Source: CAYPAV01 sp964408805 (lineage in GTDB: Bacteria; Pseudomonadota; Alphaproteobacteria; UBA8366). Taken from it: a stretch of 64,000 bases of DNA. The position numbers were made by a program, and so were the translations under genes. The notes below the pieces were generated by a model that saw only the letters and a list, made by a program, of their open reading frames with translations, was not told the DNA's origin and did not search any database. Positions 31,416 through 40,594 of this stretch are shown here, piece by piece. The stretch is from assembly GCA_964408805.1 (NCBI GenBank), contig CAYPAV010000006.1:124001-188000 (forward strand). Reading direction: 5' to 3'. The first letter of the stretch is position 1, and the number at the start of each line of letters is the position of its first letter.

Positions 31416-32401
31416 TCGTCGGTCAGGAAATCCGGCCGCTTGCGTTCGAAATTGTGGGTTGCCTGGATGACCCGGACCGTCCCGCTATTCGAGCGCATGA
31501 CCATCGATTGCGTGGTCGCTCCCGTCGCCGTGAATCGGACGCCGCGCAGCATCGTGCCGTCGGTCACGCCGGTTGCCGCGAACATCACGTCGCCCCTGGC
31601 GAGATCGAGGATTTCATATTTGCGATCGAAGTCGGTAATGCCGCATCGCGACGCACGCTCGCGTTCGTCGTCGTTTCGGAACAAGAGGCGCCCCTGGAAC
31701 TGGCCGCCGATACAGCGCAAGGCGGCCGCAGCGAGAACGCCTTCCGGCGCCCCCCCGCTGCCGAGGTAGATATCGATGCCGCTCTCCACCGTCGAAGTGG
31801 CAATGACGCCCGAGACATCGCCGTCGGAGATCAATTGGATGCGTGCGCCCGTCTCGCGAACCGCCTGGATCAGATCGGCATGACGCGGCCGATCGAGAAT
31901 ACAAGCGACGACATCGGTCAGCCGCTTGCCCTTGGCGTCGGCGAGGTTCTTCAAATTTTCAAGCGGCGATTTATCGAGATCGACGACGCCCTCCGGCAGA
32001 TCGCCGCCGACCGCGATCTTGTCCATATAAACATCGGGTGAATTGAGATAGCCGCCCTCCTCCGCCATGGCGATGACGGTCAGGGCGTTCCCACCGCCCT
32101 TGGCGGTAATCGTGGTCCCCTCCAGCGGGTCCAGCGCGATGTCGATCTTGGGTCCGCCCGACCCGACCTTCTCGCCGATATAGAGCATCGGGGCCTCGTC
32201 GCGCTCGCCCTCGCCGATGACGACGGTGCCGTCGATCGATAGTCCGTTCAAAGCGTTCCGCATGGCGTCGACGGCCGCCTGGTCGGCCGATTTTTCGTCG
32301 CCCCGCCCCATCCAGCGCGACGATGCCAATGCGGCCGCCTCCGTCACCCGCACCGCCTCCAGTGCGAGGTTTCGATCCATGAAACTACCGTTTCCGCTCA
32401 T
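31412..32401 (-). CDS. glpX: Class II fructose-1,6-bisphosphatase
   Basis: The 329-aa product matches GlpX: RNLALEAVRVTEAAALASSR, VVIGEGERDEAPMLYIGEKV and the metal/phosphate site LDPLEGTT. It hydrolyses fructose-1,6-bisphosphate in gluconeogenesis. It sits between hom and recJ in the order typical of this group. Confidence 0.95.
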   Translation of the reverse strand: MSGNGSFMDRNLALEAVRVTEAAALASSRWMGRGDEKSADQAAVDAMRNALNGLSIDGTVVIGEGERDEAPMLYIGEKVGSGGPKIDIALDPLEGTTITAKGGGNALTVIAMAEEGGYLNSPDVYMDKIAVGGDLPEGVVDLDKSPLENLKNLADAKGKRLTDVVACILDRPRHADLIQAVRETGARIQLISDGDVSGVIATSTVESGIDIYLGSGGAPEGVLAAAALRCIGGQFQGRLLFRNDDERERASRCGITDFDRKYEILDLARGDVMFAATGVTDGTMLRGVRFTATGATTQSMVMRSNSGTVRVIQATHNFERKRPDFLTDE

Positions 32402-32445
32402 ACGGTCCTCCCTCTCCCGCTCTCCCGTCGGGCTAGTCTATGCCA

Positions 32446-33735
32446 TCAAAATGGCTCGATGCGAATCATCCGTGCCGGCTCGCGCACGGCGTCGAGGCGG
32501 TCGAAGGCAAGCAGCACATCGCGGATCGCCGCCTCCTCCGTCTCATGGGTCGTGAGCACGACGGGCACGGCTTCCGTCTCCGAGCGCGCCCGCTGAATGA
32601 CGCCTTCGATCGAAATGGAATGATTGGCGAGCTCGGTGGCAATGCCGGCGAATACGCCGGGCTGGTCCAAGACCATGAGGCGGACGTAGTAAGCGCCGAT
32701 ATGTCGCTCCATCGGCGCACGAGGCGCCGCCGCCAATTCCACCGCCGGAACACCGAAAGTAGGGGTCAAGCGCCCGCAAGCAATATCCATGATATCGGCG
32801 ACGACGGCGGAAGCGGTCGGGCCGGCACCGGCGCCGCGCCCTTCCAACACGGTGGGCCCAACGAAATCACCCTCCGTCACCACCGCGTTGAAGACACCCT
32901 CGACGGCGGCGATCGGCGCCGTCACCGGCACCATGGCCGGATGGACCCGCTGCTGAATGCCGTGCTCGGTCCGCTCGGCGATACCGAGAAGCTTGATGCG
33001 ATAGCCAAATTCGCCCGCATATTCGATATCGTCGGAGGCGATGTGACGAATGCCCTCGACATGAACGCCGCCGAAATCGACCTCTGTTCCAAAGGCGAGG
33101 CTGGTCAAGATGGCGAGCTTATGGGCGGCGTCGACACCATCTATATCGAAGCTCGGATCGGCCTCCGCATAGCCCAGTTCCTGCGCTTCCGACAAGACAT
33201 CGTCGAAGGCGCGGCCGGATTCGCGCATGGTCGTCAGGATATAATTGCACGTGCCGTTCAGGATACCGTGGAGACGATCCACCCGGTTCCCCGCGAGACC
33301 TTCCCGCAACGATTTGATAACCGGGATACCGCCGGCGACGGCCGCTTCGTAGGCCATCGTGACCCCGGCCTTCTCGGCAACCCGGGCAAGCTCCGTTCCG
33401 GCGAGCGCCACCAGCGCCTTGTTGGCGGTCACCACATGCCGCCCGGCGCCGATCGCGGCATCGCAGATGGCGCGCGCCACGTCTTCCCCGCCGATCAGTT
33501 CGACGACGATATCCGCTTTGGCCTCGGCGGCCATTCGTACCGGATCATCGAACCAGGCAAGTCCCGACAGATCGACGCCCCGGTCCTTGACTCGGTTCCT
33601 CGCCGATACCGCGACAACCTCGATCCGCCGCCCCGTACGTAGCGCCACCAGATCCGCTTGCCGGTTCAAAAGCTCGATCACGCCCGCACCGACCGTCCCC
33701 AGACCGGCAACCGAAATCCTTATTGCAGCGCTCAT
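32446..33735 (-). CDS. hom: Homoserine dehydrogenase
   Basis: The 429-aa product starts with the nucleotide loop VAGLGTVGAGVIELL. It contains KALVALAGTELARVAEKAGV, the catalytic segment with GLAGNRVDRLHGILNGTCNY, and a C-terminal ACT domain (VRLMVLDQPGVFAGIATEL), a regulatory amino-acid-binding module. It reduces aspartate semialdehyde to homoserine in threonine and methionine synthesis. Its ATG overlaps the stop of the upstream aminotransferase by 4 nt. Confidence 0.95.
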   Translation of the reverse strand: MSAAIRISVAGLGTVGAGVIELLNRQADLVALRTGRRIEVVAVSARNRVKDRGVDLSGLAWFDDPVRMAAEAKADIVVELIGGEDVARAICDAAIGAGRHVVTANKALVALAGTELARVAEKAGVTMAYEAAVAGGIPVIKSLREGLAGNRVDRLHGILNGTCNYILTTMRESGRAFDDVLSEAQELGYAEADPSFDIDGVDAAHKLAILTSLAFGTEVDFGGVHVEGIRHIASDDIEYAGEFGYRIKLLGIAERTEHGIQQRVHPAMVPVTAPIAAVEGVFNAVVTEGDFVGPTVLEGRGAGAGPTASAVVADIMDIACGRLTPTFGVPAVELAAAPRAPMERHIGAYYVRLMVLDQPGVFAGIATELANHSISIEGVIQRARSETEAVPVVLTTHETEEAAIRDVLLAFDRLDAVREPARMIRIEPF

Positions 33736-34958
33736 CCGGCCACGGCTTTCGCGGAAGTGTTGACGCCCGACGCGGATAGAAAATTCCTAATATTGCGCAC
33801 GGCCTGACGCGTACGGTGCTTGTTTTCCACCAGCGCGATACGGACGAACCCCTCTCCATGTTCGCCGAATCCCACGCCCGGCGAAACCGCGACCTCGGCA
33901 TGGCTCAGCAACAGTTTCGAGAATTCGAGGGACCCCGCCTCCCGAAACGCCGGCGGCAGAGGCGCCCATGCGAACATCGTCGCCGCGGGGCTCGGAATCT
34001 CCCATCCGGCGGCGGCCAGCCCCTCGACCAGAACGTCGCGGCGGCCGCGATAGACCTCGCGGATTTCATCGATACAGTCCTGCGGGCCGTTAAGCGCCGC
34101 CGTCGCGGCGACCTGCACCGGCGTGAAGGCGCCGTAGTCCAGATAGGATTTCACCCGCGCCAAGGCCGAGATCAAGGTCTTGTTGCCGGCCGCGAAACCG
34201 ATCCGCCATCCGGGCATCGAATAGGTCTTGCTGAGGGAAGTGAATTCGACCGCGAGATCGCGCGCACCCTTGACCTGGAGAATGGAGGGCGGCGGCGTGC
34301 CGTCGAAATAAATCTCGGCATAGGCCAGGTCGGACAGAATGAAAATCTCGTGGAACCGGCAAAAGTCGACGATCTCCTCGTAGAAATCGAGATCGACCAT
34401 TTCCGCCGTCGGGTTGGAGGGATAATTCAAAACCACGGCGAGCGGTTTGGGGATGGAATGGTCGACGCCGCGCTGCAAGGCGGCCATGAATTCGCGGCGC
34501 TTCTCCGGCGTTCCGATATAGGCGGGCAAATAGCGGACGGCCCCGCCGGCGATGATGAAGCCGAAGGCATGAATGGGATAACTCGGATTGGGCGATAGAA
34601 CGATGTCACCGGGACTGGTAATGGCCTGGGCGAGGTTGGCCATGCCTTCCTTCGAACCCAGCGTCACCAGAACTTCGCTTTCGGGATCGAGCGTGACGTC
34701 AAACCGGCGCTCGTAATAGTTCGAAAGCGCGCGGCGTAAGCCGAGGATTCCCCGACTGTTTGAGTAGCGATGCGTGCGGGGATTGCGGGCCGATTCGACG
34801 AGTTTCTCCACGATATGCGGCGGCGTCGGCGAATCCGGATTTCCCATCCCGAAATCGATTATATCCGCCCCCCCGGCGCGGGCCGCCGCTTTCATGTCGT
34901 TCACTTCCGCGAACACATAGGGCGGCAGCCGCTTGATCCTGTAGAATTCGTCTTGCAT
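33732..34958 (-). CDS. Aminotransferase of the alanine/LL-diaminopimelate (AlaC) type
   Basis: The 408-aa PLP enzyme shows DFGMGNPDSPTPPHIVEKL, SLSKTYSMPGWRIGF with the Schiff-base lysine, and KHRTRQAVRNIRNFL near the end. The family is often labelled LL-diaminopimelate aminotransferase or AlaC. With homoserine dehydrogenase coupled downstream, a role in alanine or aspartate-family amino-acid synthesis is likely, but the exact amino donor is not decided by sequence. Confidence 0.9.
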   Translation of the reverse strand: MQDEFYRIKRLPPYVFAEVNDMKAAARAGGADIIDFGMGNPDSPTPPHIVEKLVESARNPRTHRYSNSRGILGLRRALSNYYERRFDVTLDPESEVLVTLGSKEGMANLAQAITSPGDIVLSPNPSYPIHAFGFIIAGGAVRYLPAYIGTPEKRREFMAALQRGVDHSIPKPLAVVLNYPSNPTAEMVDLDFYEEIVDFCRFHEIFILSDLAYAEIYFDGTPPPSILQVKGARDLAVEFTSLSKTYSMPGWRIGFAAGNKTLISALARVKSYLDYGAFTPVQVAATAALNGPQDCIDEIREVYRGRRDVLVEGLAAAGWEIPSPAATMFAWAPLPPAFREAGSLEFSKLLLSHAEVAVSPGVGFGEHGEGFVRIALVENKHRTRQAVRNIRNFLSASGVNTSAKAVAG

Positions 34959-34982
34959 CGTCGTTGGAATCCGTGGCGGGCG

Positions 34983-36329
34983 CTAAGATTTTTCGAGGTA
35001 ATCGATAAAGATTTCCGCGCGCCGGTTATGCGCCGCACCCGTCGACAAGGTTTCCGCGTAGACCGGGTTCCGGTCACCTTCCGCGACCGCTTCCACGAGA
35101 TCGGCCGGAACACCCTGGCGCACCAGCTCCGCCGCCACCGCGTTGGCCCGTTTCAAGGAAACCTCGAAATTGATCAGGCCCCGACGCTCGCGATCCAGCG
35201 TCTTGGCGCCGAGGCTCGAATGTCCGACCACCCGGACACGGCCACCGGTTTGATTGAATACTTGCGAGACCGCCTTCAAAACCGAGCGATCGCGCTTCGT
35301 AAGCCCGGCCGACCCATCTGCGAAATAGATCGTGCCGACCTGTATTGTCTTGGTCTCCGCGGGATATTCGGGGCTGTCCGTCGCACCCAACCGAGCGGCG
35401 GGCGGCGGCGTCACGGTGGCGACACGGCCGCCCCCGGGACCGCGCAGGGGTTCCGCCCTGGGCGCCGAGCGCGGGCGTTCGACGGGATCACCGACCGGTG
35501 TCGCGAAACGTCCGGCGGTCCGCCGCGGTCGCAGGCCCGACGACGCAGGCCGTCGCGTCACAACCCGGCGTTTGACGGGAACGGGCTGGGGTGCCGCGGT
35601 CGCGGGGGGAGCTACCGCGCGGTGGGTAACAACGGGTTTTGGGGGCGCTGTCGCGGCGGGCGCAGGTGCGCGCACCGGCGCGGGCGGGCGGAGCGCGGTT
35701 CTCGGACTCGGTGGCGGCGGCGGTGGAGCGATTTTCGCGGGCGCCGCTAGTGGCGCGCGAACCGAGCTAGGGCGCCGCAAGGGCGGCGGCGGCACAACCC
35801 GCGAATTGCCCGCCACATCCCGTGACGCCGCCGGTGGCCGGATGGGTGCCGGTGCCCGCCGGGGCGTCGCCAAGGTGCGTGTCGAAGGCGCCGGCGACCG
35901 CGCCGCCGTTTCGGCGCGCCGAGCACCCGCCGGGCGGGCCTGACCGCCGAACACATTGCTGCTCTGGCGGAGCTGTTGATCGGTATAACGCGCGTTCTGC
36001 GTATCGGCGACCAAACCGCGGGAAATGTTCTTCGTCCGCGCCTCGATCGAAGGACGCTTCGGACGCTTCGGCACGGAACCAAGCTTGGGGTATGATTTCT
36101 GCTTCCTGGGATCGTCGCGGGTCGTCATCGGTTCGCCCGCGACTTTCTCGTCGTCGTCTCCGAACCAGTTCATCGGGTTGAGATTTTCCATAAATCCGCC
36201 CGATTTTTCGTCATTGCCGCTGCAAGCTACAAGACTGGCGCCGAGCAACGCCACCACGACACCGCGCGCGGCCTTTGCGGCGACCTCCCGCCAACCCAAC
36301 ATATTCCGATTAGCTTGGTGATCCGCCAT
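34983..36329 (-). CDS. Proline-rich OmpA-family lipoprotein
   Basis: The 448-aa product has a signal with lipobox LVAC (Cys36, in VVVALLGASLVACSGND). A long Pro/Ala/Arg-rich linker (about residues 140-290) follows, then an OmpA-like peptidoglycan-binding domain (FADGSAGLTKRDRSVL to NRRAEIFIDYLEKS). Residue order in the domain lacks the usual TDxxG aspartate (GHSSLG), so binding may be altered. An earlier ATG at 36389 precedes an unlikely N-terminus, so MADHQ at 36329 is used. It probably links outer membrane and wall. Confidence 0.82.
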   Translation of the reverse strand: MADHQANRNMLGWREVAAKAARGVVVALLGASLVACSGNDEKSGGFMENLNPMNWFGDDDEKVAGEPMTTRDDPRKQKSYPKLGSVPKRPKRPSIEARTKNISRGLVADTQNARYTDQQLRQSSNVFGGQARPAGARRAETAARSPAPSTRTLATPRRAPAPIRPPAASRDVAGNSRVVPPPPLRRPSSVRAPLAAPAKIAPPPPPPSPRTALRPPAPVRAPAPAATAPPKPVVTHRAVAPPATAAPQPVPVKRRVVTRRPASSGLRPRRTAGRFATPVGDPVERPRSAPRAEPLRGPGGGRVATVTPPPAARLGATDSPEYPAETKTIQVGTIYFADGSAGLTKRDRSVLKAVSQVFNQTGGRVRVVGHSSLGAKTLDRERRGLINFEVSLKRANAVAAELVRQGVPADLVEAVAEGDRNPVYAETLSTGAAHNRRAEIFIDYLEKS

Positions 36330-36545
36330 GGAAACCCTCAATATCTTGTGGCCGCGAGACCATGATGAGTCGTTTATATATTCTGTCATGTTGTCTCGCC
36401 AGTCTTCATGCTAGATGATGTCCCGCAAATCAATAGGAGATCGATCGCAAATCGTCCGAGAACGGAACTATCATCGATCTCGGCGATCGCGACTGCCGAG
36501 GGCCGCGAAATAAGCTAAATTCGCGGCCGCTGACAGATTGATACC

Positions 36546-38339
36546 ATGACAGAAAAAACACCGGACGACGCCTCGCCGCCGGACCCGGCAGAATACACGG
36601 CCGCCATGACGGAGCTCGCCGAGGCGGGCCAACGCGTCATGCGGGAGTTCCTTTCGCGTCAGGCGCCGCCCAACGGCCCGATCGACCCGCTGAATATCGC
36701 CAACGCCTTTACCGAACTTACCCGCCGCATGATGGAAGACCCGGCGAAATTGGTAGAGGCGCAACTATCCCTTTGGCAAGCCTATAACGACTTATGGCAG
36801 GACAACATGCGCCGCCTCGTCGGCGAGGGAACCGGATCGGAAATCAAGCCCGAGAAAGGCGACAACCGGTTCCGCGACGAAGCCTGGAACGACAACGGGC
36901 TCTTCGACTTCATCAAGCAATCCTATTTGGTGACGGCGCGCTGGATCCAGAACACCGTCAACGAGGTCGACGGTCTCGACGAGCAAACGGCCAAGAAGGT
37001 CGATTTCTATACCCGTCAATTCGTCGATGCGCTGGCCCCGACCAACTTCGCGATGACGAACCCCCAGGTCTTGCGAGAGACCATCGATTCGAAGGGCGAA
37101 AACCTGGTCAACGGCCTCCGCAACTTGCTAGGCGATCTAGAGCGCGGCAAGGGGAAGCTCCGCATCAAGATGGTCGATGACGATGCCTTCTCGGTCGGCG
37201 AAAATATCGCGACATCACCGGGTAAGGTCGTCTTCGAAAACGAATTGATGCAGCTTCTGCAGTTCTCTCCGGCGACCGAGACCGTGGCGCGGCGGCCGCT
37301 CCTTATCATCCCGCCCTGGATCAACAAATATTACATTCTCGATCTCCGCGAAAAGAACTCCTTTATCAAATGGGCCGTTGAACAGGGGTTGACGGTGTTT
37401 TGCATCTCGTGGGTCAATCCGGACGAACGGCTGGCGGCGAAATCCTTCGAGGACTACATGACCGAGGGCCCGCTGGCCGCCCTTGACGCGATCGAGGCGG
37501 CGACCGGCGAGCGCGAGGCGAACCTGATCGGCTATTGCCTCGGCGGCACCCTATTGGCGGCGACGCTCGCCTATATGACGGCTCATGACGACGCCCGCGT
37601 CGCCTCGGCGACCTTCTTCACCAGCATGGTCGATTTCGAGGAGCCGGGCGAACTCGGCGTCTTCATCGACAAGGAACAGTTGGAACATGTCGAGGCCATC
37701 ATGTCGGAGCGCGGTTATCTCGACGGCGGCGAGATGGCGACGACCTTCAATATGATGCGGGCAAACGACCTGATCTGGTCCTTCGTCATCAACAATTATT
37801 TGCTGGGTAAGGACCCCTTCCCTTTCGATCTCCTGTATTGGAATGCTGATTCGACCCGGATGCCGGCTGCAATGCACGGCTATTATCTGCGCCGGATGTA
37901 TCTTGAGAACCAATTGGTGAAACCGGCCGGGATCGAGCTCAAGGGCACGCCGATCGACCTCTCGGTGATCGAGACCCCCTCCTTCATTCTTTCCACCCGA
38001 GAAGACCACATTGCCCCTTGGAAATCGACCTACGCCGCGACCCAATTATACAAGGGCCCGGTGACTTTCACGCTGGCCGCTTCCGGCCATATCGCGGGCG
38101 TGGTAAACCCGCCGGAGCCGGAGAAATACGCCCATTGGAGCAATCCGAAGAAGCCGAAGGACCCCGAGGCCTGGCTCGCCGGGGCAACCGAATATGCCGG
38201 TTCCTGGTGGCCCCGCTGGCGAAAATGGTTGCAAAAACATGATGGCGGAAAGGTACCCGCCCGCGAACCGGGAGACGGCGACCTGACCCCCATCGAGGAC
38301 GCGCCCGGCCGCTACGTCCAGGTCCGGACCGAGAGCTGA
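36546..38339 (+). CDS. phaC: Class I polyhydroxyalkanoate synthase
   Basis: The 597-aa protein has the PhaC N-terminal domain and the lipase-like box GYCLGG (near residue 330, NLIGYCLGGTLLAAT), with Asp in STREDHIAPW and His in ASGHIAGVVNPPEPE. These form the Cys-Asp-His triad that polymerises (R)-hydroxyacyl-CoA into PHA granules. Length fits class I. No phaA, phaB or phasin gene adjoins it. It is divergent from the OmpA lipoprotein and ends at a C-tract. Confidence 0.95.
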   Translation: MTEKTPDDASPPDPAEYTAAMTELAEAGQRVMREFLSRQAPPNGPIDPLNIANAFTELTRRMMEDPAKLVEAQLSLWQAYNDLWQDNMRRLVGEGTGSEIKPEKGDNRFRDEAWNDNGLFDFIKQSYLVTARWIQNTVNEVDGLDEQTAKKVDFYTRQFVDALAPTNFAMTNPQVLRETIDSKGENLVNGLRNLLGDLERGKGKLRIKMVDDDAFSVGENIATSPGKVVFENELMQLLQFSPATETVARRPLLIIPPWINKYYILDLREKNSFIKWAVEQGLTVFCISWVNPDERLAAKSFEDYMTEGPLAALDAIEAATGEREANLIGYCLGGTLLAATLAYMTAHDDARVASATFFTSMVDFEEPGELGVFIDKEQLEHVEAIMSERGYLDGGEMATTFNMMRANDLIWSFVINNYLLGKDPFPFDLLYWNADSTRMPAAMHGYYLRRMYLENQLVKPAGIELKGTPIDLSVIETPSFILSTREDHIAPWKSTYAATQLYKGPVTFTLAASGHIAGVVNPPEPEKYAHWSNPKKPKDPEAWLAGATEYAGSWWPRWRKWLQKHDGGKVPAREPGDGDLTPIEDAPGRYVQVRTES

Positions 38340-38352
38340 CCCCCCCCCCCCC
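38340..38352. repeat. Homopolymer of 13 C
   Basis: The run spans 38340-38352, the final base of the phaC stop region and the gap to the convergent lipoprotein gene. It is unusually long for this genome and prone to slippage or base-calling error. Confidence 0.85.
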
Positions 38353-38354
38353 TA

Positions 38355-38744
38355 TCAGGGTCGCTTGCAGCTACCCGCGATCACCTCGTCACCGGCCGGG
38401 CCCTTGATCAACGTCCAGATTTGTTGATCGGAATCCAGGATCTTCCAGATCCGCAATTCCTTCGCGGGGCAAATGAGACGCAGGATGGCGAGCCGCTCCA
38501 TCCCGCTCCGCTCCTTCAGTTTGCGGGCCTCATCCGCGTCCGGCACCCGAATGTCGATCTTGATCTCTTGTTTATCCGAAATGCCGACGCCCTCGACCCG
38601 CCAGTCATGGCCGAGTGGATTATCGGCGAAATGCTGAATGAGCCATTCCTGCGCCCAAGTGGCGCGCATGACCCGGTCGTCCTCGTCACAGGCAACCACG
38701 AACGAAAGGACGAACGCCAAAACCATCAAGGGCGATCTAACCAT
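38355..38744 (-). CDS. Small lipoprotein, unrecognised
   Basis: Starting at ATG 38744 (MVRSPLMVLAFVLSFVVACD), the 129-aa product has a lipobox ending in VVAC, then a polar domain with two later cysteines (LRLICPAKEL and IAGSC near the end). No family is recognised. An upstream in-frame ATG at 38921 would add 59 residues without a signal, and AAAGGC before 38744 fits a ribosome site. It is convergent with phaC and divergent from the VOC gene at 38893. Confidence 0.7.
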   Translation of the reverse strand: MVRSPLMVLAFVLSFVVACDEDDRVMRATWAQEWLIQHFADNPLGHDWRVEGVGISDKQEIKIDIRVPDADEARKLKERSGMERLAILRLICPAKELRIWKILDSDQQIWTLIKGPAGDEVIAGSCKRP

Positions 38745-38892
38745 ATTGCCTTTCGTTCCTCTGCCGATGTGACTGGCAGCCTTGTATATATTCGACAATT
38801 CCCGTTCCACCGTAAACCCATTGGTCGTCCGCCGTGGATTCGGTCTATGGTCGGGAGACCGAGACAAGCGTGCCAAGACGAAAGGAAAGACC

Positions 38893-39345
38893 ATGAACGG
38901 CTTCGAAGTTCTGGGGACCAATCATACGAGCTTCACGGTATCGGATCTCGACCGGAGCTGCGCCTTTTTCGTCGACGCGCTGGGTTTCGAGGTCATCTCG
39001 AAGGCACCGCGCGATCCGGCATTGATCGAGAGCATCACCGGTGTTGCGGGCGCGGATATCTTGGTCGCCTACATACAAGGGCCGGGGCATCGCCTGGAGT
39101 TGATCCAATACCTCGCACCGGCGGAGCGAGCGCAAGTGGATTCGCAGCCATGCGACACCGGATTCGCGCATATCGCCTTCGATGTCACCGATGTCGAATC
39201 CGCGATGGCCGCCGCAAGGGTTCATGGCGTGCGGCCGATCAACCCGCCGACACGGATCGACAAGGGTCCGAACGCCGGGAACCGCGTCGTCTATCTCCGC
39301 GACCTGGATGGCGTCACCATCGAATTTATCGAGAAGCAGGCCTGA
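38893..39345 (+). CDS. VOC-family (glyoxalase/dioxygenase superfamily) protein
   Basis: The 150-aa protein has one VOC module: LGTNHTSFTVSDLDRSCAFF, the metal-site candidate GHRLELIQYL, FAHIAFDVTDVESAMA and the closing YLRDLDGVTIEFIEK. AAAGGAAAGA precedes the ATG at 38893. The metal ligands (His, Glu) fit, but the substrate is unknown. It is convergent with another VOC protein 9 bp downstream. Confidence 0.85.
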   Translation: MNGFEVLGTNHTSFTVSDLDRSCAFFVDALGFEVISKAPRDPALIESITGVAGADILVAYIQGPGHRLELIQYLAPAERAQVDSQPCDTGFAHIAFDVTDVESAMAAARVHGVRPINPPTRIDKGPNAGNRVVYLRDLDGVTIEFIEKQA

Positions 39346-39354
39346 CCGGCCTAA

Positions 39355-39987
39355 TTATTCTGCGGCGTCGGCCCGGCCGAGGTCGACTCCCGGCAACACC
39401 CGGCCGATCCCGCGGCGAATGAATCCCTCGCGCATTTTATGACCGTTCCCCGCATGCGCCACCATGGCTTCCGGTGGCGTTGGATCGCTGACCTCCGGCC
39501 AGTGGCCCGGCTGCGGGCCCGCCCCTTCGTCGGCGACCGGCAGCGGCACATCGTCCTCGATCGCCGGCGGCTTCAGGATTTCCATACAGTCCCAGGACGC
39601 TTCGAGCGGAATGTCGTTCGGATCGAAGAAATAGATCGACCAGATTGTGCCGTGATCGACGGCGCCGCTGACCTCGAACCCCGCCGCTTCCAGCTTATCC
39701 TTCAATTCGAAGAGCGCTTCCTTGCTCTCGACCGTAAACGAGACATGGTCAAATCCGAGCGGCGCCGATGTCGGCTCGCCGTGGAACTTGTCGCGGCGCA
39801 TCGGACTGGCGCCCTCATATTCGAAGAAGGCGATCTGGCCCGTGCCCATCTGGAAAAAGTAGTGCCGATAGCCGACATGGCCGACGCCGGCGCACAGCTC
39901 CATGCCCAGAAGGTCGCGGTAATAGCGAGCCGTCTTGGTCATATCGTCGGTGATGAAGGCGAGGTGATTGAGTCCCTTGATCCGCAT
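39355..39987 (-). CDS. VOC-family dioxygenase-like protein
   Basis: The 210-aa product starts MRIKGLNHLAFITDDMTKTA and has metal-site residues in GLNHLAF, GFDHVSFTVES and IYFFDPNDIPLEAS, typical of VOC ring-cleavage or glyoxalase-like enzymes. The gene precedes a catabolic cluster, so a role with an aromatic or hydroaromatic intermediate is possible. The substrate is not assigned. Confidence 0.85.
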   Translation of the reverse strand: MRIKGLNHLAFITDDMTKTARYYRDLLGMELCAGVGHVGYRHYFFQMGTGQIAFFEYEGASPMRRDKFHGEPTSAPLGFDHVSFTVESKEALFELKDKLEAAGFEVSGAVDHGTIWSIYFFDPNDIPLEASWDCMEILKPPAIEDDVPLPVADEGAGPQPGHWPEVSDPTPPEAMVAHAGNGHKMREGFIRRGIGRVLPGVDLGRADAAE

Positions 39988-40045
39988 GACGCATCTCCTT
40001 GGATTTCGCCTTAGATGGTAACCCAGGCGCGGGGGTCAACAAAAA

Positions 40046-40489
40046 TCACGTTTTCGAATCGATCAACCGAAGCAGTGCGTCGAACCCGATAAGGTAGGAA
40101 TCGATGCCTAGCCCAGCCACCACACCGTCCGCCGCGGGTGCGGTCACCGAAACGGTGCCGCGTTTCTCGATATTGGTCATATGTACTTCGACATAGGGCA
40201 AGTCGTCGCCGACACCGAGAAGACAGTCGCGCAGCGCCGCCCCCTCATAGGTAAAGCCGGCGGGGTTCATGAGCAGGCCGTCGACGCCGTCCCTCACCGC
40301 CTGATAAATCCGGCCGATCGCCTCGCCCTCGAGGTTGGTGTAGACGATCTCAATCTCCACATTTCGGCCGGCTGCATGATCGCCGAGCAGGGCGTCGAGT
40401 TCCGATGCCGTCGTCGTACCGTAATATTCCGGCTGCCGGCGGCCGAGCCATTCCATGTTCGCACCCTGTAGAACCAGCACCTTGGTCAT
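40046..40489 (-). CDS. Type II 3-dehydroquinate dehydratase-like protein with altered active site
   Basis: The 147-aa protein follows type II dehydroquinase: LQGANMEWLGRRQPEYYG with the catalytic Arg and Tyr (near residues 17 and 23), MNPAGFTYEGAALRD with Asn75, and VEVHMTNIEKRG with His103. The residue equal to the His of THTSVALRD reads Tyr81 (TYEGAALRD). The asparagine and second histidine are kept, so activity on a related hydroaromatic acid is possible. It sits divergently before a CoA-ligase operon, not with shikimate genes, so it is unlikely to be the housekeeping AroQ. Confidence 0.8.
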   Translation of the reverse strand: MTKVLVLQGANMEWLGRRQPEYYGTTTASELDALLGDHAAGRNVEIEIVYTNLEGEAIGRIYQAVRDGVDGLLMNPAGFTYEGAALRDCLLGVGDDLPYVEVHMTNIEKRGTVSVTAPAADGVVAGLGIDSYLIGFDALLRLIDSKT

Positions 40490-40594
40490 CGCGGAAGCCC
40501 CTCTCCTCGTCTGGCCAGAAGTGGCCTGGAAGGTATATCTCTAACGGCGCGAGGCGGCGCAATCCAGCGGTGCGGCGAGAATGAAGATTTTGCG

